Origin: Bacillus sp. JCM 19041
GTDB lineage: Bacteria > Bacillota > Bacilli > Bacillales > Bacillaceae_D
NCBI GenBank assembly: GCA_001310375.1
Contig: BAXC01000007.1
Coordinates: 1-64,000, forward strand
DNA length: 64,000 bases
Direction: 5' to 3'
Shown piece after piece: positions 1 to 9,035 of this stretch. The notes below the pieces were generated by a model. The model did no database searches. It was not told the DNA's origin and saw only the letters and a list, made by a program, of their open reading frames with translations. Both the position numbers and the translations under genes were made by a program. Each line of letters opens with the position of its first letter. Position 1 is the stretch's first letter.

Positions 1-409
1 CATCACTTTAACGGAGAGACCATATGGGTTTACGAAGTTTTGAATATCATCCCAAGTTGCACCGCTTTGTACTGTAATCACTTTTTCTTTCGTATCTAAC
101 GACAGAATCGAGTTGTAGCTGGTCATATCAAGTAGAATTCCATCTTCGTAATAAGTATGTCCCCCCCATGCTATGCTGTTTGCCTGCAATTGAAACAGGC
201 ACCCCGAATTCATTGGCGTCTTTTACTGTTTCTATAATAGATGCTTCAGTCTCTCCAGTAATAATTTCTCTTACGTATATCGGTTCTAGACCACTTACAT
301 CGGAAACAAGCAGTGGATCAATAGGTTCCTCATAACGGTAGATAACTAGAATACAACTACTTAATAGAACGATAAAAGCTAACAGAAATGATCTTCTTCG
401 CACCATCAA
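1..409 (-). CDS. FAD-linked oxidoreductase, N-terminal part (cut by window edge)
   Basis: The gene starts at 409 on the minus strand and runs off the window start, so only about 135 residues are visible. It opens with a basic stretch and one hydrophobic segment (signal anchor, about residues 5-25). After that comes the start of an FAD_binding_4 (PCMH) domain with the GKQHSMGG signature that lies near the flavin pyrophosphate in sugar-alcohol/lactone oxidases. The frame breaks in the seven-C run at 161-167 (plus strand). Removing one base restores [12 protein letters not shown] and then a frame open to the window edge, so this is probably a run-length error. The substrate cannot be told from this part. 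Confidence 0.72.
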
Positions 410-481
410 TGACCACCGACCATTTTTTTCTATTTATTTTAACATGTTATACTGCTTTGTAGTAAAAGGGGAGGAATACGA

Positions 482-1296
482 ATGACGATGATTTTTGATT
501 TGCATACCCATCATGATCGGTGTGGTCATGCAATAGGGTCAATTGAACACTATATTCAATCTGCAATTGAAAAAGGGTTGGCTTATATTGGGGTCTCAGA
601 TCATACACCTTTTTTTCATGCTCAAGAAGACCAACTGTACCCACATATCGCAATGCCTAAAAGCGAGCTTGAACATTATGTTGCTGAAGTACTTGCACTA
701 AAGCATAAATATGCCAATCAAATTAACGTACTCTTAGGTATTGAGAGTGACTTCTTTGAAGTACATCAAGAATGTTATAAATATGAGTTATCTAAGTATC
801 CGTTTGATATATTATTGGCTCTGTCCATTATGTGAACGGAGTAAATATTTTTAAAAAAGACCAATGGCATGGTTCTTCTACTGCTGAACAGATTCAGCTA
901 AAAGAAAGGTACTATCAGTTGATACAAGCATCTGCTAAAAGCGGGATGTTCCAAATACTAGGGCATATTGATGCGATGAAAGGCTACTACCCCGAATTCT
1001 CGACTATTCAAACTCCCATTGTAGAAAAGACATTAAAAGTTATTGGTGAGCAAAATGTGGCTATTGAAGTAAATACTTCAGGAAAGACAAAGGATTGTGG
1101 AGGGTGGTACCCTTCAATTCAACTATTGGAATTTGCACAATTCTATGGTGTTGACATTTCGTTCGGGTCAGATGCACACCATCCTGAACGGGTGGCAGAT
1201 GATTATAAAGAAGTCCAGGATGTATTAAAACAGATTGGGTTTAAAGAAATGGTCTATTATGTTGGGAAACAACGTCATGCCATGCCATTGGAATAA
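482..1296 (+). CDS. PHP-domain phosphoesterase, histidinol-phosphatase type
   Basis: This is a PHP-family metal-dependent phosphatase of about 271 residues, close in size to the HisJ/HisK histidinol-phosphatases that dephosphorylate L-histidinol phosphate in histidine synthesis. Visible metal-ligand motifs are DLHTHHDRCGH near the N-terminus, SDHTPF, GIESDF, GHIDAM and FGSDAHHPE near the C-terminus. A ribosome-binding site (aggggaggaatacga) precedes the ATG. The frame breaks near 823-835: adding one G to GG gives LLGSVHYVNGVNIF, the expected family motif. No other his gene is nearby, so a role in histidine synthesis rests on similarity only. Confidence 0.82.
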
Positions 1297-1316
1297 AAAG
1301 AAGAGCTCTTCTTTTT
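1295..1316. terminator. Terminator after the PHP gene
   Basis: An almost perfect palindrome, AAAAAGAAGAG followed by CTCTTCTTTTT, starts two bases after the stop codon region and ends in a T run. It fits a rho-independent terminator usable on both strands. Confidence 0.75.
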
Positions 1317-1732
1317 ATTTATGTTGATACTAAGTACCGTGAACCAAGGTTAAAAAACCATAAGCAAAATCGTTTTGTTTATAAAATATAGGGCACTGGT
1401 TGAAGGATACAAGAAATAAATTTCTATACAAGGAAGAAAGACTAAATTAATTACATTAAATCCCATTTTATTGAGTTTATATACTCTACTAAAGTATGGG
1501 TTAATAGAATTATTTTTTTCGTAATTAAATTAAAAATGAAGAAGTTGGGAAATTTATAAGTTGTTTAAATAGTTTGCTTTTTGTTAAGTTATTTATCAAA
1601 AATGAGTCGTTTGGCTCACGCATATCTTTTTGTCAAAGAAGTTGTAACAATTAAAAGAAATATGTGTTATTTTCTGCATTTTCGCTATAATTCGGTTAAG
1701 CATGACAAAATAAGCAGGGAAGGGTGTTTTAT
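1317..1732 (+). promoter_or_regulatory. Upstream region of the Vpr-like protease gene
   Basis: About 415 bases without a supportable gene, very AT-rich. A TATAAT hexamer lies at 1686-1691, with a weak -35-like TGTGTT 17 bases upstream; this would give a leader of roughly 35 nt. The SD AGGGAAGGG lies at 1716-1724. I see no convincing operator. Confidence 0.3.
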
Positions 1733-4126
1733 TTGAAAAAAGCGCGTAGCCTAAACTGTTCCAAGGCGGTGTGTATAACTGCTTTATCACTTTGTATGGT
1801 TTCAAGCTCTTTTTCAGCTCCAATGCTAGTTGCTAAAGCTGAAACCGAAACAGGAGTTAAGCAGTTTTTACCAAATGATATCGACTTATCAAGCAGTGAA
1901 GATGTGTCAGTTATCGTCGAACTAGAAGAATTACCTTTAGAAGTTGCACTTGCTGCAGCTGAAGAAGAGGGTAAACCACTAGCCAAATCTGATGCGGAAA
2001 CGAATGTAGAACAGTCACAAGAAGAATTCATGAGTACTCTTAATGGCATGTTTGACCAGCAACAAGTGCAGGAAGAAATATATACGATAGAACGAACATA
2101 TACAACTATTTTTAATGGTGCTGCAATTACGCTACCAGCTAATAAACTTGAGGAATTATTTGAACAAGAGAATGTAAAGGCGATTTATAATAATGAAATC
2201 GTAGAAGTGATTAAACCGGTAGATGAAAAGGGATTGGATGAACCTATTGAAGCGATGATGGCGGATAGCATGCCTTACCTTGGGATAACAGATTTACATA
2301 TAGACGGATATACCGGGGAAGGAATTAAAATTGGTGTGATTGACACAGGTGTTGACTACAATCATCCAGATTTAATTAATGTATATAAAGGTGGGTACGA
2401 CTTCGTTGATGACGATGATGATCCAATGGAAACGACTTATGAGGATTGGGTGGCTTCAGGGTTGCCAGAATTTAGTGCGAGTGGATCTTCGTATTACACG
2501 AGTCACGGAACACATGTATCGGGTACTACATCAGGTACAGGTGAGAATCAATCGGAATATGCAGTGACAGGAGTTGCTCCTGATTCGGATTTATATGCGT
2601 ATCGAGTTTTAGGACCTTATGGATCAGGGTCTACAGCAGACGTTATTGCTGGAATTGAGCAATCCGTTATTGATGAGATGGACGTTATCAATTTATCACT
2701 TGGAAATAACAATAATGATCCAATTGCACCAACAGGCATTGCAACAAACAATGCTGTTTTGGCGGGTGTAACAGTTGTTACTTCAGCAGGAAATAATGGC
2801 AGAAGTGGATTAGCGACAATAGGTGCTCCCGGGTCTGCTGCTTTACCTATCTCTGTAGGTGCAAGCAACGTACCACTCGAAATTCCAGAGTTTGAAAGCA
2901 GTTATGAGCTTTCAGGACAACATTTCAATGGTGATTTACGTGTGATTGCTGAATCCTATGAAACTAGTTTAGAAGAGTTCAGCGGTGAAACGATGGAACT
3001 CGTTTATGCTGGGTTAGGTTCAGCAGGAGAATTTGCAGAAATTGATGTAGAAGGAAAAATAGCTTTTGTATCGCGTGGAGAACTTGCATTCGTCGATAAA
3101 ATAGAGAATGCAAAAGAGAGTGGGGCAGCTGGAATTATTATTTTTAACAATCAACCAGGAACTGGGCATAACCCTCTTTATGCTGGTGCTTCACGCGCTT
3201 ATGTACCGGCTTTTTCATTAACTTATGAACAAGGACAGCCTATCGCAGACCTAATAGAAGAAGGTGCAACGGTTACATTTGGCGATATGAATTCAATGGT
3301 CTCAACTGGCGATCTCTTAGCTGATTTCAGCTCAAGGGGACCAGTGAACTATACGGCAGCAATCAAACCAGAAGTAGTTGCACCAGGGGTTGATGTGTTT
3401 TCAGCAGTACCTAGTTATATTGCTGGGTCAGAATATACTGGGGATTATGAGTATTCATACCGTCGATCTTCTGGAACATCGATGTCGTCTCCTCATGTAG
3501 CTGGAGTTGCAGCGCTTATGTTACAAGCTAATTCATCGTTAACGCCAGCTGATATAAAAACAAGACTTATGAATACAGCAGTTCCTCTGACAGAAGAGTA
3601 TAATGTGTTTGAAGTTGGGGCAGGGAGAATAGATCCAGTAGCGGCAATTGAATCTACAATGATGATCCAATCAACAATGGACGGTTTACATGTTGAAGAT
3701 AGTTTATTGTCTCTTATTCCAGATAAGACTGGAGCCTTAAGCTATGGTTTTGTTAGTACGAAACCAGGCAATATTCGGGAGCGGCATAGTATGCGTTTAA
3801 CGAATACTGGAACAGAATCAAAAACATTTAACGTTCATGTTTCATTCCAATCGGTTAACGGTACATTGCCTGCGGGGGCTAATGGTATGGTATTACAAAC
3901 AAATTCCTCCGTAACCGTACCAGCAGGAGAAACTGTTTCTAATAATGCATTTTTAGTTTCGCCAAAAACAACACAGGAAGGTTTGTATGGCGGCTATATC
4001 ATTTATACAAATCAAGATGACTCATCGGAAGTATATCGAATTCCGTTTGGAACATATGTCTCTTCAGAAGCTGTTGCTGAACTACCAATCGGCAATCCAA
4101 TGATTGCTTCAAATAAAGCATCTTAA
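1733..4126 (+). CDS. Secreted subtilisin-like serine protease with PA domain (Vpr-like)
   Basis: A 797-residue precursor of an extracellular S8 protease. It has a Sec signal peptide (about residues 1-35), an inhibitor_I9-type propeptide (about 55-165), and a subtilisin catalytic domain with Asp204 (VIDTGVDYNHP), His258 (SHGTHVSG) and Ser583 (SGTSMSSPHVAG). A protease-associated (PA) domain is inserted at about 420-510 (VSRGELAFVDKIENA...GAAGIIIFNN), as in Vpr of B. subtilis (about 806 aa). A C-terminal beta-rich region follows. I chose the TTG start at 1733 because AGGGAAGGG lies 8 nt upstream; a GTG at 1724 overlaps that SD. It lies directly before sipW and the tasA-like gene but is separated from them by a terminator. 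No frame break is seen. Confidence 0.9.
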   Translation: MKKARSLNCSKAVCITALSLCMVSSSFSAPMLVAKAETETGVKQFLPNDIDLSSSEDVSVIVELEELPLEVALAAAEEEGKPLAKSDAETNVEQSQEEFMSTLNGMFDQQQVQEEIYTIERTYTTIFNGAAITLPANKLEELFEQENVKAIYNNEIVEVIKPVDEKGLDEPIEAMMADSMPYLGITDLHIDGYTGEGIKIGVIDTGVDYNHPDLINVYKGGYDFVDDDDDPMETTYEDWVASGLPEFSASGSSYYTSHGTHVSGTTSGTGENQSEYAVTGVAPDSDLYAYRVLGPYGSGSTADVIAGIEQSVIDEMDVINLSLGNNNNDPIAPTGIATNNAVLAGVTVVTSAGNNGRSGLATIGAPGSAALPISVGASNVPLEIPEFESSYELSGQHFNGDLRVIAESYETSLEEFSGETMELVYAGLGSAGEFAEIDVEGKIAFVSRGELAFVDKIENAKESGAAGIIIFNNQPGTGHNPLYAGASRAYVPAFSLTYEQGQPIADLIEEGATVTFGDMNSMVSTGDLLADFSSRGPVNYTAAIKPEVVAPGVDVFSAVPSYIAGSEYTGDYEYSYRRSSGTSMSSPHVAGVAALMLQANSSLTPADIKTRLMNTAVPLTEEYNVFEVGAGRIDPVAAIESTMMIQSTMDGLHVEDSLLSLIPDKTGALSYGFVSTKPGNIRERHSMRLTNTGTESKTFNVHVSFQSVNGTLPAGANGMVLQTNSSVTVPAGETVSNNAFLVSPKTTQEGLYGGYIIYTNQDDSSEVYRIPFGTYVSSEAVAELPIGNPMIASNKAS

Positions 4127-4130
4127 TTGA

Positions 4131-4153
4131 AGAGGGGGATTTCCCCCTCTTTC
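4131..4153 (+). terminator. Terminator between the protease gene and sipW
   Basis: Stem AGAGGGGGA / TTCCCCCTCT followed by TTT, located just after the protease stop codon. It should limit read-through into sipW. Confidence 0.75.
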
Positions 4154-4173
4154 ATATAAAGGTTGATTGATTT

Positions 4174-4704
4174 ATGTTAAAGAAACTATTGGCATTAGGT
4201 AAGTTAATTCTTACTGGTGTTTTCTCTTTCATATTCTTTTTTTTCTTGCTTTTTGTTATTCAAGGTGATTGGCAGGAGGGACGCGGACCCGAGATTTTTG
4301 GTTGGACTTCTTTTACCATTTTATCAAATAGCATGGAACCAACTTTTAGTGCGGGGGACGTTGTCATTATGCAACCGAAGAAAGTGATACAGGAAGAAGA
4401 AATTGTGACATTTATGACACCGTCACGTAAACTATACACCCATAGAATTATAGACTCTTATAAAGAAAACAACACAATGTATTATACAACTAAGGGCGAT
4501 AATAACAATGTTGCGGACGAAGACGCAATTGTTTCTGAACAAATTGTTGGTACCCATGTATTTACCATACCTAAGTTAGGTTTTATCTCTGACTTTATAA
4601 GGCAGCCAGTTGGTTATGGACTGCTTATTATTGCACCAATTACGATGTATCTTGTGTTATCTGGTTATGAACTCATTCTTAAAAAACGCAGGGAGGCGTC
4701 TTAG
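4174..4704 (+). CDS. sipW: Type I signal peptidase, SipW (ER-type) family
   Basis: A 176-residue membrane signal peptidase of the archaeal/ER type (S26B). It has one N-terminal membrane segment (about residues 10-30) and one C-terminal segment (about 145-168). The catalytic Ser is Ser53 in SNSMEPT; box D has His90 (YTHRI) instead of the Lys of bacterial-type enzymes, which defines the SipW group. SipW proteins process TasA/CalY-type biofilm fibre proteins, and the next gene starts 2 bp after this stop codon. Together they form a two-gene matrix operon. B. subtilis has tapA in front of sipW; none is visible here. Confidence 0.9.
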   Translation: MLKKLLALGKLILTGVFSFIFFFFLLFVIQGDWQEGRGPEIFGWTSFTILSNSMEPTFSAGDVVIMQPKKVIQEEEIVTFMTPSRKLYTHRIIDSYKENNTMYYTTKGDNNNVADEDAIVSEQIVGTHVFTIPKLGFISDFIRQPVGYGLLIIAPITMYLVLSGYELILKKRREAS

Positions 4705-4705
4705 T

Positions 4706-5415
4706 ATGAAAATGAAATCAATGAAAGTTGCAATGATTGGTACAGCATTTGCAGGTGCACTAGCACTCACAATTGGGTCAAGCGGGTCTTTTGCTTGGTT
4801 CTCTGATTTAACATCGGCAAATGGGGAGATTACTGGTGGTACATTGGAAGTAAATAATGGGAATGATATTGACGGGAAAATTGTTGAAGCATCATCCTTT
4901 GCCCCATCCCAATTAATCTTTGGTGACTGGTTGACTGTTGAAAATACAGGCTCATTAGATGCTCATCTGCAAGCAACTTATGCTCACTCTGTTGATTTAG
5001 AAGTACCAATTGATTCTTACAAAGTTGGTTACATTGCGATTAAATATACAATTGAACCTGGTAGAGATATTTATGAAGACGCACAATATAAATTAGACCA
5101 GTTATTTAATGGCGTGACGAATGAAATTCAAGCCTTTTCTGCATCTCCATCAACGGAACGAAATGGTGTAGAAGTGGTGACAGCATTAATTGATGAAAAA
5201 ACATATGCGGAAAATGCAGATGAATTTGTTCTTGGTGATGGCGCACTTCCAGGTAAAGATAATGAATTTTGGCAATTAGATGAAGGACAATACATTGACT
5301 TGAACTTTGGTGTTAAATTAGACGAGAACGCTGGCAACGAATATCAAGGGCAATATATGAAGCCACACTTGATGTGTTAGCGAAACAAACAGATAATGGT
5401 GCTGAATACGAATAA
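4706..5415 (+). CDS. TasA/CalY-type biofilm matrix fibre protein
   Basis: About 236 residues. The N-terminus has a signal peptide ending in a Gly/Ser-rich stretch followed by FAWFSD, the typical SipW cleavage context of the camelysin/TasA (peptidase M73) family. The rest is the extracellular beta-rich domain (GGTLEVNNGN, VENTGSLDAHL, VTALIDEKTY). In this family the protein is secreted and assembles into amyloid-like fibres; the M73 protease label is historical. The SD GGGAGGCG lies in the end of sipW. The frame breaks at about 5348: adding one G to CAAGGGCA restores a frame to the TAA at 5413, giving a C-terminus ending in DNGAEYE. Confidence 0.85.
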
Positions 5416-5459
5416 AAAACCGCTACCCTGGATTTTAATGACCAGGTAGTGGTCTTTTT
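5414..5459 (+). terminator. Terminator after the tasA-like gene
   Basis: Imperfect stem AAAACCgCTACCctGG / CCaGGTAGtGGT followed by CTTTTT. It overlaps the repaired stop codon, which supports that stop. Confidence 0.75.
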
Positions 5460-5476
5460 AATATGAGACACTCTCT

Positions 5477-5707
5477 TCAAGGGTGAGACCAAGTTCGTGC
5501 AATCCATTTTAAAATGACTACTTCATATTGTTTTGCCGGTGCGACAAATCTAAATCTTCTGGTGCAGTAAAGGTAGCAACTGGAATGTTATTTAATTTCA
5601 CCTACCGACAAGAGGCGCCCATACAAGCCATTCACTATATCTAAGAAACCATTAGGGTTATAATCAATTCGTAGCTTGGAAGTTAGAACCGTAACTGGGC
5701 GTACCAT
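5477..5707 (-). CDS. Candidate small protein downstream of tenA, frame broken
   Basis: I do not recognise this protein. On the minus strand, just after tenA, an ATG at 5707 opens a frame of about 76 residues if two breaks are repaired: one extra A near 5604 and one missing G near 5552. The result begins MVRPVTVLTSKLRI and ends EVVILKWIARTWSHP, with a protein-like composition. The SD is weak. The evidence is only that repairs of the kind seen elsewhere in this window produce a long continuous frame. It could also be the decayed end of a larger gene. Confidence 0.35.
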
Positions 5708-5717
5708 AAATAGCTCA

Positions 5718-6401
5718 TTAATATCGATCTAATTGTACTGGCCATTTTTCTATCGTGTAAGCCATTTCCCAAAATGCATATTCGAGTTGACAACTTTTAA
5801 TAAAATGGTCCTTCATTCGCTCTTTCTCTTGTTCTGAAGCGAGAATTGCTAGTTCGTCTAGACGAGTACAAAATTGTTTGGTTACACCCATTTCGCCACC
5901 AGATCGGTAAAATGTAATCCAATCATAAAAAGGATGGGTTTTATCCGGTTTGACTTTGTCATAGAGGTAATCACCTATTACTTGATAAGTCCACGGGCAA
6001 GGCAATAATACCGCGAGAATTTCAGCGAGTGTACCTTTATTTGCAACATCAATCATGTGACGTGTGTAATGGTGGGCAGTAGGAGCTAGAGGTTCATATT
6101 GAAGCTCTTCATAACGAACGTTCGCAACTTGACAGAAATTATTGTGGGGATGCACTTCGCTATGTAAAACAAACGAAATTTGCTCTGCAAACATCGCAAT
6201 ATCTTCGCGGTTTGTACTACGGCTAATGGCAATCCCGTAAATTTGCATGAACGTATTCAAATATTCAAAGTCTTGTTTTACATAGTGGATAAGTGATTCT
6301 GCAGGAAGGTGACCTTTACCAATTCCTTCAACAAAGGGGTGTTTTAAAATCGCTTCAAAAATGGGGTTTGCAGCTTGACGTAATTCAGTACTAAAGCTCA
6401 T
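5718..6401 (-). CDS. tenA: Thiaminase II / aminopyrimidine aminohydrolase TenA
   Basis: A 227-residue TenA-family protein, the usual length. It hydrolyses aminopyrimidine breakdown products of thiamine to HMP for salvage in the cytosol. Family features visible are the N-terminal HPFVEGIGKG and LIHYVKQDFEYL motifs, a central LLPCPWTYQVIGDYL motif containing the active-site Cys (CPW), and C-terminal EYAFWEMAY, which carries the conserved Glu. A strong SD (AAAGGAGGATAAAG) precedes the ATG. A TPP riboswitch lies upstream, matching a thiamine-salvage role. No thiM, thiE or HMP transporter gene is adjacent. Confidence 0.92.
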   Translation of the reverse strand: MSFSTELRQAANPIFEAILKHPFVEGIGKGHLPAESLIHYVKQDFEYLNTFMQIYGIAISRSTNREDIAMFAEQISFVLHSEVHPHNNFCQVANVRYEELQYEPLAPTAHHYTRHMIDVANKGTLAEILAVLLPCPWTYQVIGDYLYDKVKPDKTHPFYDWITFYRSGGEMGVTKQFCTRLDELAILASEQEKERMKDHFIKSCQLEYAFWEMAYTIEKWPVQLDRY

Positions 6402-6478
6402 CTTTATCCTCCTTTATTCCACTAGTGCAATGAACCTAGGGCAAGAAGAGGCGGCTGAGGTATGACATAAAAGATCAG

Positions 6479-6570
6479 CTACTCCACTTTCCTACGCTGG
6501 TATAAGCCAGATCAGGTTCAAAGGGTCAAAGCTGGGCTTTTCTCAGTCAAAAGACTCCCCTAGTGGTTAT
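6479..6570 (-). promoter_or_regulatory. TPP riboswitch upstream of tenA
   Basis: The minus strand has the conserved THI-box parts in order: CCACTAGGGGAGTC, then CTGAGA, then GACCCTTTGAACCTGATCTGG, then ACCAGCGTAGGAAAGTGG. P1 is formed by CCACT and AGTGG. The distance to the tenA start is about 80 nt. A CTAGTGG element just before the tenA SD (6419-6425) can pair with the 5' strand of P1 and may form the expression platform. I see no clear terminator with a T run, so control of translation is more likely than attenuation. Confidence 0.93.
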
Positions 6571-6846
6571 GATACAAGTGAAACATATTCATATAATTCT
6601 TGCAACAATACTTTGTTTAAACGATACCGAATGGAAATATATTCATCTGTAACCACTAAAAAAGAAAATCATTCGTAAATCGTTAAACACAACGGAGAGT
6701 AATGGTGTAAGGTGAGTGACTAGTCACTCACCTTACAATTATTAATAGAATAATAAAAAAGGATTTACAAGATGTTTTCAACGGTGATATGATGCTCTTT
6801 ATATAAAAAGACAGATAAATAAGACATCATTGGAGTGGAGAGCAAC

Positions 6847-7858
6847 ATGAAGGATTACATGATTAGTCGAATGTATAAAGCGTCAGCAGGTATTGCAAAT
6901 GCGGTTTTGGTTACGTTAGGAATCGGTTTGTTGTTTGAATCTTTTGGTAATATTTTAGGATTTGGGGCACTTGTAACGATTGGCGAAGTTACAAAAGTTC
7001 TTTTAGCTCCCGCTATAGGTGCAGGCATTGCTTACCAATTAGGGGAAATACATTAGTCATTTATTCTGCTATGGCAGCAAGTACAGTGGGAGGGGCAGCG
7101 ATACAGGTTGTTGATGGATTGTATACGATTGCTCCAGGGCAACCTGTTAGCGCAGTTATCGCAGCAGTTGCTGCAACTTATGTCGGTAAGCGAGTAGCTG
7201 GTAAAACAAAATTAGATATGATGGCGATTCCTTTTTCAGCTGTTTTTGTAGGGGGGTTAGTAGGCGTTTTGATGGCTGCTATTACAACACCGATGCTTGA
7301 ATGGATGAGCGGGCAATTAGCTCTTTCTGTACAAGGTCCCCAATTATAGCACCAATGGTTATAGCTTTAGCCTGGAGTGTACTTTTAATGACACCAGCTT
7401 CATCTGCAGCTCTCGCAATTGCTTTACAAATGGACCCAATTTCAAGTGCAGCAGCTTTAATTGGATGTACGGCTCAATTTGTTGGTTTTACACTGATGTC
7501 TTGGAAACAGAATGATGCTGGTGCTTTAATAGCCCAAGGCCTTGTTACACCCAAAGTACAATTTCCAAACTTAATTAAAAATCCAAGGCTTTGTATTCCA
7601 CCTTTTATTGCCGCGCTTATTTGTGCACCTTTAGGGACATTATGGTTTAATTTTCAAGTGTCATATGAGCTGGCAGGTCTTGGTCTCAACTCACTAATAG
7701 CGCCAATAACGATCTTTTCCACACAAGGAACAACAGGGTTGCTTATCTTTATTGGTGTTGGTATTATCCTACCTGGTATCATTTCTCTTCTTTTATACCA
7801 GCTTTTAAAAAGAGCAAGTTGGACAAAAACAGGAGATTTGCATATAGAAGTACAATAA
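6847..7858 (+). CDS. PfoR-like PTS-EIIC-type membrane protein
   Basis: About 337 residues after repair. It is a polytopic membrane protein with many hydrophobic, glycine-rich segments, resembling the PTS_EIIC_2/PfoR family (GIANAVLVTLGIGLLFES, GSPIIAPMVIALAW, GLGLNSLIAPITI). PfoR is named as a regulator in Clostridium, but the fold is that of a sugar-permease IIC domain. No EIIA/EIIB domain or PTS gene is next to it, so substrate and coupling are unknown. The SD GGAGTGGAG precedes ATG 6847. The frame breaks at about 7045 (GGGG read as GGG) and 7335 (GGG read as GG); both repairs extend the same family sequence. Confidence 0.72.
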
Positions 7859-7886
7859 AAAAGCAGCCTTTTGGCTGCTTTTATTG
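7857..7886. terminator. Bidirectional terminator between the PfoR-like gene and terC
   Basis: Stem AAAAGCAGCC-TTTT-GGCTGCTTTT between two convergent genes, with A and T runs on both sides. Confidence 0.8.
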
Positions 7887-8689
7887 TACTTTATTTTCTG
7901 CGCGTTTCTCAGTTTCTGATTTCTCTTCTTCTGAAGGTGCTGGCTTTTTAGATAAAAACCAACCGCCAAGAACGATTAATACCAGGACACTATAGAAGAA
8001 TATTTTCCACATTGTAGAGTGTGGGAAGTCGTGTGGGATGACCCCGATTGACTCATGAGCAAGTACTTGAACAGATAGTTTAACCCCAACCCAACCAACG
8101 ATGATGAAAGCAGCTGTTTCAAGCCCAGGTCTTTTTTGGAGTAGGAGTACAAATTTAGAAGCTGCAAACCGCATAATTAACAGACCAATGAAACCGCCTA
8201 AGAAAACCACTACAAATTGTCCAACATCCATGCTACCTACTGTCCCGAGGCCTGTAGGGGTCAATGCGGTTGCTAACGCAACCGCAGCTAGGATTGAATC
8301 CACCGCAAAGGCAATATCGGCGATTTCTACTTTTAAAACAGTTGTCCAAAAGCCACTCCCCTTCTTTACTTTTGTTATCCCAGCAGAAGCTTCTTGTTTC
8401 GATACAACATGTTTTCGATACAAGTGGTTTATGGCAATAAATAAGAGGTATAAAGCTCCAAGCGCTTGAACTTGCCAAATGTCGACCAAAAAGGATATTA
8501 CAAAAAGGGACAGGAGCCTAAAAACAAATGCCCCGGCTAACCCATAAAAAAGTGCTTTTTTACGTTCTTTTTCGGTAGATGTTTAACCATGATTGCTAAA
8601 ACTAGAGCATTATCGGCCGCGAGAATCCCTTCCAATGCGATTAAGACAAGCAATACCCAACTGTACTCCATTAATAAAGATGCATCCAT
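7881..8689 (-). CDS. TerC-family membrane protein, probable Mn2+ exporter
   Basis: About 269 residues after repair, with seven or more membrane segments. TerC features are the N-terminal EGILAADNALVLAIMVKHLP (acidic metal-binding pair) and VEIADIAFAVDSILAAVALA (second acidic cluster). The TerC proteins YkoY/YceF/MeeF of B. subtilis export Mn2+ and help metallate secreted enzymes. The upstream yybP-ykoY riboswitch fits this role. The frame breaks near 8571, where adding one C to CCG (minus strand) restores KHLPEKERKKALFYGLAGAF. The C-terminus is a charged cytosolic tail. Confidence 0.87.
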
Positions 8690-8755
8690 TTACTTCACTC
8701 GCCTCTCTTTTATTTCACTCCATTACGTTTAACCAAAGAGAGGAAAAAAACACAT

Positions 8756-8905
8756 AAAAAAGACCTCTGCCTTGGTTGAAACGAGGCAAAGGTCTTGCTA
8801 GACATTAATATGTATCATGCCAAACAAAGCCGGTGGACAGAACCCACGTAATGACGACTTTGGTTCAAGTATAAAAACTTGCAGCTACTCCCCTTTGAAG
8901 GAATG
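8756..8905 (-). promoter_or_regulatory. yybP-ykoY (Mn2+) riboswitch upstream of terC
   Basis: The minus strand carries the hallmark AAAGGGGAGTAGC (8887-8899), followed by GTCGTCATTACGTGGG and CCGGCTTTG of the two Mn2+-contacting loops. It ends in the hairpin AGACCTTTGCCT...AGGCAGAGGTCTTTTTT (8756-8796). That hairpin is a terminator with a long T run, so control is probably by transcription attenuation: Mn2+ binding permits terC expression. Confidence 0.93.
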
Positions 8906-9035
8906 CTATTAAATTATTTTTAGTATACGCAGTAGATAGGAAATCGTCAAGTATTTCTTGAAAAGAAAGAATATGAAGCATGAAGCAGATAAGCATTGGT
9001 ACATATTAATATTATACAAAGGGTGTGATGAAAAC

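Noticed and set aside
447..653. 68-codon minus-strand frame over the PHP gene
   Set aside because: It lies opposite the N-terminus of a clear PHP phosphatase, has no SD and no family motif.
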